DNA of 64,000 bases from an uncultured Clostridia bacterium (GTDB lineage Bacteria > Bacillota > Clostridia > Christensenellales > UBA3700), in the NCBI GenBank assembly GCA_945872615.1, contig CAMBZZ010000002.1, positions 138,271 to 202,270 on the forward strand, given 5' to 3'. Below, piece by piece: positions 1 through 8,931 of this stretch. Under the pieces are notes generated by a model. That model saw nothing but the letters and a program-made list of their open reading frames with translations. It searched no databases and was not told the DNA's origin. Positions within the stretch are counted from its first letter, which is position 1. The number at the start of each line of letters is the position of its first letter. The translations under genes and the position numbers were made by a program.

Positions 1-1
1 T

Positions 2-457
2 CAAAACGTCAAACAACCCGTCAAAGCCAAGGGGTTGGTATACGGTAAGGTGTGGAAGAGTAGCAGACTTGTTTTGCCCGACAAATATATCTCTACGGAG
101 AGGACGGGCAACACTATGATTGCCAATCAAGTGAGCGTGGGAGGCTGGACTTGGAAGAGTAAAAAGCAAAATCTTTTTGAAAACTTCGAGGTGGAAACTC
201 GGCGAAAAAGTACGGGAAATATAATAAAAATCGACGTGGAAAAGACGACGTTTTTTGAAACTACTCCGATAGAAAAGACGGTGGACAGAGATTATATAGA
301 CAGTCGTATCAATAGTGCGAAAATCGATTTGCAGTCGGAGTTCGAGGAGGATTGGAAGGTCGTCGATTGTTGGAATTTTGAAAAAAGACTGGACAATTTA
401 TATATAATAGATATATACTATGAATTAGAAATACCCGTGTGGTATGGGGAGGAATGA
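2..457 (+). CDS. yqfD: Sporulation protein YqfD, C-terminal part (5' end outside window)
   Basis: The reading frame is open from the first base of the window and ends at a TGA overlapping the next ATG, so only about the last 151 residues are present. The visible part begins with a PVKAKGLVYGKVW segment, which resembles the V-x-A-x-G-x-V-x-A-x-x-W stretch typical of the YqfD family, followed by charged soluble sequence rich in Lys and Glu. YqfD is a membrane-associated protein of spore formation encoded just before phoH in many Bacillota, and that is the context here. The assignment rests on this order and the short motif. The N-terminal membrane part cannot be seen. Confidence 0.72.
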   Translation, partial: QNVKQPVKAKGLVYGKVWKSSRLVLPDKYISTERTGNTMIANQVSVGGWTWKSKKQNLFENFEVETRRKSTGNIIKIDVEKTTFFETTPIEKTVDRDYIDSRINSAKIDLQSEFEEDWKVVDCWNFEKRLDNLYIIDIYYELEIPVWYGEE

Positions 458-1413
458 TTATCGAAAAGACAATAGAATTGCAAGATTTGCAAGATACGAT
501 GGCACTATGCGGCGTGAGAGACGAAAACCTCGAATATATGCGTGAAAAGTTTGGGGTAGGCATTAGGTTATTCGGCAGCAACTTGACGATTATAGGAGAA
601 CAACAACAATGCGACCGCGTGGCGGAAGTGATTGAGACGTTGATGAGCAAAGCTCGCAGCAACAATATCAATCGCAACTTTATCGATTTCGTCACCGATA
701 TGATTGACGCGGGTGACAGCGATAAGTTTGACGAACTCACTCGCACCGTCGCAATGACGATAAAGGGTAAACCTATCAAATGTAAGACCTATGGACAAGC
801 TGCCTACGTCAAGGCTATCAACGACAATCCCATCGTCTTCGGCGTGGGTCCCGCCGGTACGGGTAAGACCTATCTTGCCGTAGCTTTGGCGGTGGTTGCA
901 TTCAAAAATAAACTCGTGGATAAGATTATCCTCACTCGTCCCGCCGTGGAAGCAGGGGAGAAATTGGGATTTTTGCCGGGAGATTTGGGGGCTAAAGTCG
1001 ACCCTTATCTCAGACCTCTCTACGACGCGTTGCAAGAGATGTTCGGGCTGGAGACTTACAACAAACTGATGGAAAAGGGCGTCATCGAGATTGCTCCGCT
1101 CGCGTATATGAGAGGTAGAACGCTGTCGGGCGCTTTTATAATCCTCGACGAAGCCCAAAACACCACGGGCGAACAAATGAAGATGTTCCTTACCCGTATG
1201 GGCGAGGGCAGTAAAATCGTCGTGACGGGCGACACGACCCAGATAGACTTGCCTAACAACAAGGCGAGCGGACTAGTAGAAGCAGTATCTATTTTGGAGG
1301 GCGTCAAGGGTATTGCCGTCGTCAACTTGACTGCTAAAGATATTGTGCGTCACCCGTTGGTACAAGCAATAGTCAATGCTTATGAAAAACACGGAAAAAC
1401 CAAGGAGAATTGA
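454..1413 (+). CDS. phoH: PhoH-like ATPase
   Basis: Predicted 319-residue PhoH/YbeZ family P-loop ATPase, a cytoplasmic protein linked to RNA metabolism and repeatedly found beside the RNase YbeY. An N-terminal KH-like region (about residues 1-90) precedes the ATPase domain with Walker A GPAGTGKT at residues 132-139 and Walker B ending in FIILDEAQN (Asp near 232). Length is normal for the family. The ATG at 454 overlaps the upstream TGA and has a GGGGAGGA sequence immediately before it. An in-frame GTG at 439 is possible but has no ribosome site. Tight coupling to yqfD and pgpH points to one operon. Confidence 0.95.
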   Translation: MIIEKTIELQDLQDTMALCGVRDENLEYMREKFGVGIRLFGSNLTIIGEQQQCDRVAEVIETLMSKARSNNINRNFIDFVTDMIDAGDSDKFDELTRTVAMTIKGKPIKCKTYGQAAYVKAINDNPIVFGVGPAGTGKTYLAVALAVVAFKNKLVDKIILTRPAVEAGEKLGFLPGDLGAKVDPYLRPLYDALQEMFGLETYNKLMEKGVIEIAPLAYMRGRTLSGAFIILDEAQNTTGEQMKMFLTRMGEGSKIVVTGDTTQIDLPNNKASGLVEAVSILEGVKGIAVVNLTAKDIVRHPLVQAIVNAYEKHGKTKEN

Positions 1414-2850
1414 ATGACTGAACAAAAGCAAAAAGAAATATGGATTGTCGTGGCTTATATTGCGGTGTATATCGTTTTGGCGTTGTTTACCGCGGCTATA
1501 GGTACGGCGATTTTGCTCAAGGATATTACCGCTATGGCTAAGGCGTCGATTGTTTTGCCCGTGGCGGTGGGAATATTCGTTTGCTACTTTGCAACGATGA
1601 TTTACGCGCGATATATCCTCAATAAGGACAAGGATATAGAGTGCAGTGTGCTCAAAGGCAATTTGATTATTTTGCCGACTTTGTTTTTGAATATCTTGGC
1701 AAGTTGCACCGTCTTTACTTTCGGCTTGCCCGGGTCTATGCCTATAGCGTTTAGTTCTTTGATTATTACGATGATGCTAAGACAAAGATTGGGACTTATG
1801 TGTACCTTTACCACTACCGTCGGCTCGTTGCTTTTGTGCGCTATGGTCAACGGCGGAGTGGATTTGGGAACGATAATTGCGTTGCTTTCGTCTGCTTTGA
1901 CGGGAATATTTATGATATTTTTGATAAGACGCAGATACACCCGATTTAGACTGACTTGGGGTACTATCTTCATTGCCGTGGCTATGATACCGTTCACCTT
2001 TTTGTTGGGACTTGTACAAGGCTTGAGTTTTGCAAAATCTGCTATCGAATTGGCTCTCGAAACCTTTATAGGCAATATGATAAGCATTGCTTCCTTTACG
2101 ATAACGTTGCCTATATACGAGTTGATTTTCCGCATTTGGACAGACTTTAAGTTGGCGGAACTGTGCTCATTTAATCAGCCTTTGCTCAAGAAATTGAGGG
2201 AGGAGGCGTCGGGCACGTTTAATCACTCGATGATAGTCGCCAACCTTGCCGAAAATTGCGCTATAGCCATCGGAATCAATCCGTTTATGGCGAGGGCGTG
2301 CGCGTATTTTCACGACATAGGCAAGATAAAAAATCCACGCTTTTTCGTCGAAAACCAAATGGACGGATACAACCCTCACGACGAACTCATACCCGAAGTG
2401 AGCGCAAGTATGATTACGCGCCACGTCGCCGACGGTACGGAGATACTCAAAGAGTATCGTATGCCTAACGAGGTGATTAAGGCGGCGGGAGAGCACCACG
2501 GCGACAGCCCTGTGATGTACTTCTACCTCAAAGCAAAGGTCATCACCGAGGGAGAACTCGATATGGACGAATACCGCTACGACAGCGACTTGCCAACCAC
2601 CAAATACAGCGCGATTATTATGATTTGCGACGTGTGCGAGGCAATGATAAGAAGCAAAGCGCCTAACTCGGATGAAGAACTCGACGAGATGATTGGCGGT
2701 ATCATCAAGGACAAAATGTTGGACGGTCAGTTCGACAACTGCGATCTCACCATACACGATATGGTGGTAATCAAACAGACTATATGCAATATCATTCCTA
2801 CTATGATGCACAAGCGTATAGATTACAACAAAGCTAAGGACAGAAGATAA
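1414..2850 (+). CDS. pgpH: 7TM-HD phosphohydrolase (PgpH/YqfF type), without the extracellular domain
   Basis: 478 residues: several hydrophobic segments from residue 9 to about 240 (the 7TM part), then a cytoplasmic HD phosphohydrolase domain with FNHS, HDIGK (His300-Asp301), GEHHGDSP and a late Asp in ICDVCEA. Members of this family degrade cyclic di-AMP. Usual PgpH proteins are around 700 residues because an extracellular 7TMR-HDED domain of some 250 residues precedes the 7TM block; here the first membrane segment starts at residue 9, so that sensor is absent. The AAGGAG ribosome site lies within the phoH 3' end, and its TAA overlaps the ATG of ybeY. Confidence 0.9.
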   Translation: MTEQKQKEIWIVVAYIAVYIVLALFTAAIGTAILLKDITAMAKASIVLPVAVGIFVCYFATMIYARYILNKDKDIECSVLKGNLIILPTLFLNILASCTVFTFGLPGSMPIAFSSLIITMMLRQRLGLMCTFTTTVGSLLLCAMVNGGVDLGTIIALLSSALTGIFMIFLIRRRYTRFRLTWGTIFIAVAMIPFTFLLGLVQGLSFAKSAIELALETFIGNMISIASFTITLPIYELIFRIWTDFKLAELCSFNQPLLKKLREEASGTFNHSMIVANLAENCAIAIGINPFMARACAYFHDIGKIKNPRFFVENQMDGYNPHDELIPEVSASMITRHVADGTEILKEYRMPNEVIKAAGEHHGDSPVMYFYLKAKVITEGELDMDEYRYDSDLPTTKYSAIIMICDVCEAMIRSKAPNSDEELDEMIGGIIKDKMLDGQFDNCDLTIHDMVVIKQTICNIIPTMMHKRIDYNKAKDRR

Positions 2851-3329
2851 TGCCGATAGAATTGTACGACGACGTAAATTCGAATATTGACAAGAGTTTC
2901 GTAGATAAGATTTTTTACGCTACGCTTAAGCATTTCGGCATGCCCGACGAGGTGGAAGTTGAGATAAGCATAGTCGACGAGGACACTATCAAAGAGGTCA
3001 ACAAAACTACTCGCCAAATCGAAAAAGTGACAGACGTATTGAGTTTTCCCACTCTAAATCACCCTTTGCCGTATAATAAGGATGAGCATTTAGACGACGT
3101 AAACCCCGATACGGGCAATGTAATGCTGGGTGAGTTGTTACTGTGCGAAAAGCGTGCGAAAGAGCAAGCGAAAGAGTACGGACACAGCTATGAGAGAGAG
3201 TGCGGCTATCTGGTGTTGCACGGTTTGTTGCATTTGCTCGGCTTTGACCATATACAACGAGAAGATAAGCTAGAGATGAGAAAACACGAAGAAGAAATAT
3301 TGGAAAGTCTGGGAATAGTGAGAGGATAA
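2850..3329 (+). CDS. ybeY: Endoribonuclease YbeY
   Basis: 159-residue single-domain metal-dependent endoribonuclease acting in 16S rRNA 3'-end maturation and ribosome quality control. The zinc-binding signature H-G-x-L-H-L-x-G-[FY]-D-H is present as HGLLHLLGFDH near residues 127-137. Length is typical. It starts by overlapping the pgpH stop codon and is followed one base later by era, the conserved phoH-pgpH-ybeY-era order of Bacillota. The dgkA and cdd genes often found between ybeY and era are absent. Confidence 0.95.
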   Translation: MPIELYDDVNSNIDKSFVDKIFYATLKHFGMPDEVEVEISIVDEDTIKEVNKTTRQIEKVTDVLSFPTLNHPLPYNKDEHLDDVNPDTGNVMLGELLLCEKRAKEQAKEYGHSYERECGYLVLHGLLHLLGFDHIQREDKLEMRKHEEEILESLGIVRG

Positions 3330-3330
3330 A

Positions 3331-4221
3331 ATGAAATCGGGATTCGTATCGGTAGTGGGCAAGCCTAACGTGGGTAAGTCCACTTTAATAAATACCTTGG
3401 TGGGAGAAAAGGTGTCCATCGTAAGTTGGAAACCGCAAACCACCAGAGATAAAATTTTGGGCATAGTCAACGGCGAGGGATACCAAGTCGTTTTGGCGGA
3501 TTGCCCCGGTGTGCATACGCCGAAAAACGCCCTCAGCGAATATATGATGAAGTCGGTGGGTAGCGCGGTGGAAGGCGTGGACGCTTATATCTACGTGATT
3601 GCGTGCAGTAAAAAAATCGACGACGTCGATATGCAATATATCAACAAGTTTATAAGTAGCGGAATACCGCTTTTTATCGTAATCAACAAGTGCGACGAGG
3701 TTAAACCCGAAGCCATCGGACAAAAAATCGACAGCCTCAAAGACCTAAAAGGCGTCAAAGCCATTATCCCCGTCAGCGCTTTGACGGGCAAAAATTGCGA
3801 CTTGCTCTTGAAAGAGTTGGTAAACGTGTTGCCCGAAGGTGTGGCGTATTACGATACCGATTCTTATACCGACAAGACGGTTAGATTTATGGTAGGGGAG
3901 ATAGTGAGAGAAAAGGCTCTGCGTTTACTCGGAGACGAAATCCCTTACGGTATATGCGTAGCCGTCAATAGATACGAAGAACGCGACGACGGCTTGGTGA
4001 GCATTGACGCCGACATTGTGTGCGAAAAACAAGCCCATAAGTCTATCGTCATAGGTAAAGGCGGCGCTATGATAAAAAAGATTTCTACCATGGCTCGGCA
4101 AGATATAGAAAAACTCGTCAACGCCAAAGTCTATCTAAACCTATTCGTCAAAGTCAAAGAGAATTGGCGTGATAGTGCTAGTTTGGTGGGGCTGATGGGA
4201 TATAATATAAAAGACCTATGA
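3331..4221 (+). CDS. era: GTPase Era
   Basis: 296-residue ribosome-assembly GTPase that binds the 3' end of 16S rRNA. G1 GKPNVGKST (residues 10-18), G3 DCPG, G4 NKCD and a C-terminal KH domain with the VIGKGGAMIKKI loop are all visible; length is standard. It follows ybeY after a single base with an AGAGGATAAA ribosome site. A family B repeat begins at the base after the TGA stop, so the 3' end of this operon transcript carries that structured element. Confidence 0.96.
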   Translation: MKSGFVSVVGKPNVGKSTLINTLVGEKVSIVSWKPQTTRDKILGIVNGEGYQVVLADCPGVHTPKNALSEYMMKSVGSAVEGVDAYIYVIACSKKIDDVDMQYINKFISSGIPLFIVINKCDEVKPEAIGQKIDSLKDLKGVKAIIPVSALTGKNCDLLLKELVNVLPEGVAYYDTDSYTDKTVRFMVGEIVREKALRLLGDEIPYGICVAVNRYEERDDGLVSIDADIVCEKQAHKSIVIGKGGAMIKKISTMARQDIEKLVNAKVYLNLFVKVKENWRDSASLVGLMGYNIKDL

Positions 4222-4346
4222 TTTGACGGCGGATATGCATCGTTATACTTTGTCGAGCGGCAATTTTTCTTGCTCACATACGCAATAGTATGCTCGCTTC
4301 GATAAAATCACCGCTTTTCGCGTCTAACTCGCACATTCACCGTAAA
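4222..4346 (+). repeat. Family B hairpin repeat, copy 1 (after era)
   Basis: Starts with TTTGACGGC directly after the era stop and ends in a degenerate CACCGTAAAAT. It shares internal blocks TTTGTCGAGCGG, GCTCACATACGC, GTATGCTCGC and TTCGCGTCTAACTCGCAC with the copies after kdgK and dinB. The best copy (20078-20205) defines the element. Confidence 0.75.
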
Positions 4347-4349
4347 ATG

Positions 4350-4705
4350 GGGGATAATCGGATAAGCCGTGAGAGCCACCTTCTCGAACACAAGAGGACG
4401 GCTTCAAAAGGATTGAGATTGCCACAGCGTTTTGAAAACGCTTCGCAATGACAATATAGGTCAATCCCCAACCCGACTTTTGTCGGGAGCCCCTTTTGCA
4501 CAAAGGGACCTTTAATATTGTTGAGATTGCCACGCTATGGCACAAGTGCCTTGCTCGCAATGACAAAGAGGTCAATCTCTCCGTCTTGTCTGAGGGCAAG
4601 CCACCTCCCTTTGCACAAAGGAGGCACAAAAGGATAGAGATTGCCACAGTCGCTACGCTCATCTTGGGTAACGCAAAACGTACACGGCGCAATGTTAAAA
4701 AATAA
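4350..4705 (+). repeat. Family A repeat island 1
   Basis: About 350 bp without a credible gene, built of shuffled family A blocks. Visible blocks are two GATTGCCAC...GCAATGACA units, a CCTCCCTTTG/CAAAGGAGG inverted repeat at about 4602-4622, a related CCCCTTTTGCACAAAGGG hairpin, and a CCGTCTTG...AGGGCAAG pair. Reading frames crossing it are low-complexity translations of the repeat and were not called. Confidence 0.75.
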
Positions 4706-4765
4706 TTGAAACTTGGCGTATATATTTTTCCTATTTGCTCACAACATAGGCAAGGGGGAGAAACT

Positions 4766-4867
4766 ATGTCGGATATACAAGACACGTTGTGGAAACTGTT
4801 CGAAAGTACGGGACAAGTCAATTATTATCTTATGTATAACGCGATTAGCAAAGAAAATAAGCGATAA
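4766..4867 (+). CDS. yqzL: YqzL-like small protein
   Basis: A 33-residue reading frame beginning MSDIQDTLWKLFESTGQVNY and ending ENKR. It matches the pattern of the YqzL family (W-x-x-F-x-x-T-G-x-x-x-x-Y-L-x-Y), tiny proteins of unknown function encoded between era and recO in Bacillota. A strong GGGGGAG ribosome site lies 5 nt upstream and the position between era and recO is exactly as expected. The family match is from memory of the motif and the neighbourhood; the function is not known. Confidence 0.8.
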   Translation: MSDIQDTLWKLFESTGQVNYYLMYNAISKENKR

Positions 4868-5085
4868 TACGCACAAATATTACAATATCGAAAATTTCGC
4901 AAAAGACTGCCTTATAATTAAGACTAAAAGACGCCTCAAATGTGAGAAACGAAATAGTTAAGATAAAATTATTTAGGTTATTAGACGGAAAGTAAAGATT
5001 GTTGGATAAAGAGTTGGAATATTTTGCAAATATCGTAGTTGCTATATGCAAATAATCTAGCGGAAAATCGCAAATTAGGAGACGT

Positions 5086-5622
5086 ATGGAATATTTTGAC
5101 GCGGATTGCTTATGTTTGAGAGCAACCGACTATAAGGACAACGACAAGTTGCTAACCCTATACGCACCGGAGAAGGGCAAGATTTTTGCTGTTGCCAAGG
5201 GCTGTAAATCGCCAAAGGCAAAGTTGAAATACGCCGCTTCTCCTCTTTGTTTTGGGCACTATTATTTTTCCGTCAAAAACGGTAGATTTACTTTGATAGG
5301 CTGCGATTGTTACGATAGTTTCTTCGATATGAGCCAAGACATCGAAAAGTATTGCTCTGCAATGACCGTGGTGGAGACGCTGGACAAAACTCAAATGGAA
5401 GGACAGTACGACCACGAGGTGTACGTCCATTCTTTACAAACCTTGAAAAATCTAAAAAACAGCCAAGAAAAATGCGAGGAAGAGGTAAGAAAATTTTTGG
5501 CAAAAGCCCTAATATTGTCGGGATATAAGTGCGAAGCCGACGACTTGAGATCTACATACGACGTGTTCGTAAGAGAGTTTGGTATCAAACTCAATTCTTT
5601 GGAAATGCTGATAAATCTGTAA
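5086..5622 (+). CDS. recO: DNA repair protein RecO, short form
   Basis: 178 residues against the usual 240-255. RecO binds single-stranded DNA through an N-terminal OB fold and loads RecA with RecR. The OB-fold part (residues 1-80, with LRATDYKDNDKLLTLY and the GKIFAVAKG strand) is clear, and the end (YDVFVREFGIKLNSLEMLINL) resembles the normal RecO C-terminus. What is missing is the middle: no CxxC zinc-binding module is present. It therefore looks like an internal shortening, not a truncated end. The GGAGACGT ribosome site is 5 nt before the ATG. Confidence 0.82.
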   Translation: MEYFDADCLCLRATDYKDNDKLLTLYAPEKGKIFAVAKGCKSPKAKLKYAASPLCFGHYYFSVKNGRFTLIGCDCYDSFFDMSQDIEKYCSAMTVVETLDKTQMEGQYDHEVYVHSLQTLKNLKNSQEKCEEEVRKFLAKALILSGYKCEADDLRSTYDVFVREFGIKLNSLEMLINL

Positions 5623-5694
5623 GTATACTTTATGTAATTGTAAAAGGAAATTTTACAATTTTTTCTATTTAATTAAAAATTATATAAATAAGTC

Positions 5695-5723
5695 TTGAAA
5701 AAATATTTTTTTTCTTGTAATAT
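5695..5723 (+). promoter_or_regulatory. Sigma-A promoter of ppdK
   Basis: TTGAAA (5695-5700), 17-nt spacer, TAATAT (5718-5723). The start point would lie near 5730, giving a 30-nt leader with a TAAGGAGG ribosome site. Confidence 0.8.
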
Positions 5724-5759
5724 GTAGTTGTATAAGAAAAAACTTCTAAGGAGGCAATT

Positions 5760-8423
5760 ATGGCTAAATATGTTTACCTTTTCAAAGAGGCAGACGGAGA
5801 CAACAAAGCGTTGTTCGGCGGTAAAGGCGCAAACCTTGCTAAAATGACGTCTTGGGGTATGCCTGTACCACAAGGCTTTACGATAACGACCGAAGCGTGC
5901 ACCAAGTATTACGACGACGGGGAAACTATCGTTGACAGCGTGGTTGAAGAAATATTCGACGCGTTGGCAAAGGTTGAGGCTGACGCAGGTAAGAAGTTCG
6001 GCGACGAAGAAAATCCGTTCCTCGTATCGGTAAGAAGCGGTGCAAGAGCTTCGATGCCAGGTATGATGGATACCATTCTCAATCTCGGACTCAACGACGT
6101 GTCCGTAAAGGGTCTTGCAAAGAAGACCGGCAACCCTAGATTTGCTTACGACTGTTACAGAAGATTTATTCAAATGTTCTCAGACGTGGTTATGGGCTCT
6201 TCTAAGTCGTCTTTTGAAAAGATTATCGACGAGCTCAAGGAGGCTAAGGGCGTAAAACTCGATACCGAGCTGACCGCAGAGGACTTGCAAGAACTTATCG
6301 CTAAATTTAAACAATTCTACAAAGAAGACCAAGGTCAAGAGTTCCCTCAAGACCCTAAGGTGCAACTCATCGAAGCAGTTAAGGCGGTGTTCCGTAGCTG
6401 GAATAACCCTAGAGCTATCGTATATCGTCGTATGAACGATATTCCGGGTAGTTGGGGTACCGCGGTAAACGTACAATCGATGGTGTTCGGTAACATGGGC
6501 GAAACTTCCGGTACCGGCGTTGCATTTACCAGAGACCCTTCGACGGGCGAAAAGAGATTGTACGGCGAATATCTTATGAACGCTCAAGGCGAGGACGTGG
6601 TTGCAGGTATCCGTACCCCAATGACTATCGATCACTTGGCTCAAACCAACAAAGCCGTTTACGAGCAGTTCGTAGCCATTGCCAACAGACTAGAAAAAGA
6701 AAATAAAGATATGCAAGATATGGAATTTACCATCGAAGAGGGTAGACTTTATATGTTGCAAACCCGTAATGGTAAGCGTACCGCAAGAGCCGCTATCAAG
6801 ATTGCTTGCGACCTCGTAGACGAAGGTATGATTACCGAAAAAGAAGCTTTGCTAAAGATTGAGCCAAAACAACTCGACGCATTGCTCCACCCACAATTCA
6901 ACGCCAAAGCCTTGAAGAGTGCAAAACCTATAGCTGCAGGTTTGCCGGCTTCCCCTGGCGCTGCTTGCGGTAAGATTTCTTTCTCCGCCGAAGAAGCAGT
7001 TGCAAGAGCTGCCGCAGGTGAAAAGGTGGTTTTGGTTAGACTTGAGACCTCTCCTGAAGACATCGAAGGTATGTATGCCGCTCAAGGCGTTTTGACTGCT
7101 CGTGGCGGTATGACCTCTCACGCAGCCGTAGTCGCTCGTGGTATGGGTGCTTGCTGCGTTGCAGGTTGCTCCAACCTCAAGATTGACGAAGAAAACAAGA
7201 TTTTGTACATAGACGGCGTCAAATATACCACCGAGGATTACCTCTCTTTGGACGGCTCTACCGGTAACGTTTACGGCACCAAGATAGAGACCGAAGAGGC
7301 TAGCGTAAGCGGTGACTTCGCAAGAATTATGGAATGGTCCGACAAGTACAGAGCGCTCAAGGTAAGAACCAACGCCGACAACCCAACCGACGCTGCCGTT
7401 GCAGTTAAGTTTGGCGCGGAAGGTATCGGTCTTTGCCGTACCGAGCATATGTTCTTCGCCGAGGACAGAATCCCTGCAATAAGAGAGATGATCGTGTCCA
7501 AGACAGAAGAGGCAAGAAGAAAGGCTCTCGCTAAACTCTTGCCAATGCAAAGAGAAGACTTCATAGGTATCTACGAGGCTATGGCAGGCAGACCTGTTAC
7601 TATCCGTTTCCTCGACCCACCTCTCCATGAGTTCGTACCACATAAGGACGAAGAAATCCAAGAGTTGGCTGACAACATGGGTATGAGCTTCGAAGAGCTC
7701 AAAGAAGTGGTTGAAGGCTTGAAAGAGTTTAACCCAATGATGGGTCACCGTGGTTGCCGTCTCAGCGTAACTTATCCTGAAATCGCCGAGATGCAAACCC
7801 AAGCCGTTATCGAAGCTGCTATCGCGGTAAGCAAGAAGGGTATCAACGTCGTTCCTGAAATTATGATTCCGCTCGTTGGCGAAGTGAAAGAATTGAAGTA
7901 CGTCAAAGACGTGGTTGTCAAGACTGCAGAAAAGGTACTCGCCGACAACAACACCACTATGGAATACCATATCGGTACGATGATTGAAATCCCAAGAGCT
8001 GCTTTGACCGCAGACGAAATCGCTAAAGAGGCTGAGTTCTTCTCCTTCGGTACCAACGACCTCACTCAGATGACCTTCGGCTTTTCGAGAGACGACGCGG
8101 GCAAGTTCCTTGGCGAATACTACGACAAGAAGATTTTTGAGTCAGACCCATTCGCAAGACTTGACCAAATCGGCGTAGGTAAACTCGTTAAGATTGCCAT
8201 TGACGGAGGTAAATCTACCCGTCCTGACATCAAACTCGGTATCTGCGGAGAGCACGGCGGAGACCCTTCGACTATCGAATTCTGCCACAACGTAGGTCTT
8301 ACTTACGTATCTTGCTCGCCTTACCGTGTGCCTATCGCAAGATTGGCTGCCGCTCAAGCAAATATCATCAACCCAAGAATCAAACCTGAGGGTATGGCAA
8401 CGAGATATTTGCAAGAAAACTAA
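5760..8423 (+). CDS. ppdK: Pyruvate, phosphate dikinase
   Basis: 887 residues, full length. It interconverts pyruvate + ATP + Pi with phosphoenolpyruvate + AMP + PPi, a common glycolytic or gluconeogenic link in anaerobes. The N-terminal ATP-grasp domain begins with KEADGDNKALFGGKGANLA; the swivelling phosphohistidine domain carries GGMTSHAAVVARGMG with catalytic His454; the C-terminal TIM barrel has GLCRTEHMF, GTNDLTQMTFGFSRDD and GICGEHGGDP with catalytic Cys829. Single-gene unit with its own promoter and terminator and a strong AAGGAGG ribosome site. Codon use is more biased than in its neighbours, fitting high expression. Confidence 0.98.
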   Translation: MAKYVYLFKEADGDNKALFGGKGANLAKMTSWGMPVPQGFTITTEACTKYYDDGETIVDSVVEEIFDALAKVEADAGKKFGDEENPFLVSVRSGARASMPGMMDTILNLGLNDVSVKGLAKKTGNPRFAYDCYRRFIQMFSDVVMGSSKSSFEKIIDELKEAKGVKLDTELTAEDLQELIAKFKQFYKEDQGQEFPQDPKVQLIEAVKAVFRSWNNPRAIVYRRMNDIPGSWGTAVNVQSMVFGNMGETSGTGVAFTRDPSTGEKRLYGEYLMNAQGEDVVAGIRTPMTIDHLAQTNKAVYEQFVAIANRLEKENKDMQDMEFTIEEGRLYMLQTRNGKRTARAAIKIACDLVDEGMITEKEALLKIEPKQLDALLHPQFNAKALKSAKPIAAGLPASPGAACGKISFSAEEAVARAAAGEKVVLVRLETSPEDIEGMYAAQGVLTARGGMTSHAAVVARGMGACCVAGCSNLKIDEENKILYIDGVKYTTEDYLSLDGSTGNVYGTKIETEEASVSGDFARIMEWSDKYRALKVRTNADNPTDAAVAVKFGAEGIGLCRTEHMFFAEDRIPAIREMIVSKTEEARRKALAKLLPMQREDFIGIYEAMAGRPVTIRFLDPPLHEFVPHKDEEIQELADNMGMSFEELKEVVEGLKEFNPMMGHRGCRLSVTYPEIAEMQTQAVIEAAIAVSKKGINVVPEIMIPLVGEVKELKYVKDVVVKTAEKVLADNNTTMEYHIGTMIEIPRAALTADEIAKEAEFFSFGTNDLTQMTFGFSRDDAGKFLGEYYDKKIFESDPFARLDQIGVGKLVKIAIDGGKSTRPDIKLGICGEHGGDPSTIEFCHNVGLTYVSCSPYRVPIARLAAAQANIINPRIKPEGMATRYLQEN

Positions 8424-8435
8424 ATACGGGTCGAC
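8421..8435. repeat. Diverged copy of the GTCRATACGTRTCGA palindrome
   Basis: TAAATACGGGTCGAC followed by AAAAA overlaps the ppdK stop codon. It resembles the 28881 and 38593 copies but has lost symmetry, so membership is uncertain. Confidence 0.3.
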
Positions 8436-8450
8436 AAAAACCTATAAATC

Positions 8451-8483
8451 AAAAACCGAAACTCGAAAGAGCTTCGGTTTTTT
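8451..8483 (+). terminator. Rho-independent terminator of ppdK
   Basis: AAAAACCGAA ... TTCGGTTTTTT with the inner stem CTC-GAAA-GAG, beginning 27 nt after the stop codon and ending in six T. Confidence 0.85.
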
Positions 8484-8538
8484 GATGATATGAGTTTTGT
8501 TTCGGGATTGTATCGCCGATGGCTAGCTATTACACGGT

Positions 8539-8931
8539 AGGGCAATTCTTCCGGCAACTGCGTTGACACCTCCCTTTGCACAAAGGAGGCTTTTTGCAAG
8601 GTTGAGATTGCCACGCTGCGGCATCTTTGCCTTGCTCGCAATGACAGCACTACTTGCTCTACGCTCCGCTTTGCTAACGCAAAATGCACTGGGGCAATGA
8701 CATACGGATTGAGATTCCCACGCCTTACAAGAAAGGCTCGGAATGAAGTAAGGGCAATTCTTCCGTCAACTGCGTTGACACCTCCCTTTGCACAAAGGAG
8801 GCTTTTTGCAAGGTTGAGATTGCCACGCTGCGGCATCTTTGCCTTGATCGCAATGACAGCACTACTTGCTCTACGCTCCGCTTTGCTGTCGCAAAATTAC
8901 TGGGGCAATGACATACGGATTGAGATTCCCA
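8539..8931 (+). repeat. Family A repeats, tandem duplicate of about 182 bp (period 212 bp)
   Basis: Unit 1 (8539-8720) and unit 2 (8751-8931) are nearly identical. Each runs from AGGGCAATTCTTCCG through the CCTCCCTTTGCACAAAGGAGG hairpin and GATTGCCACGCTGCGGCATC to ACATACGGATTGAGATTCCC. No gene is supported in either strand. Confidence 0.85.

Noticed and set aside
568-1176. 202-codon minus-strand frame inside phoH, and many similar long antisense frames (for example 6852-7970 in ppdK and 28746-29969)
   Set aside because: They are antisense shadows of clearly assigned genes or repeats, lack ribosome sites and give no recognisable domains.
4350-4705. Overlapping short reading frames on both strands in the repeat island, such as one with a QRRHKRIEIATVAT-like product
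   Set aside because: The same sequence blocks recur in four islands in different frames, and the translations have no ribosome site or conserved product.
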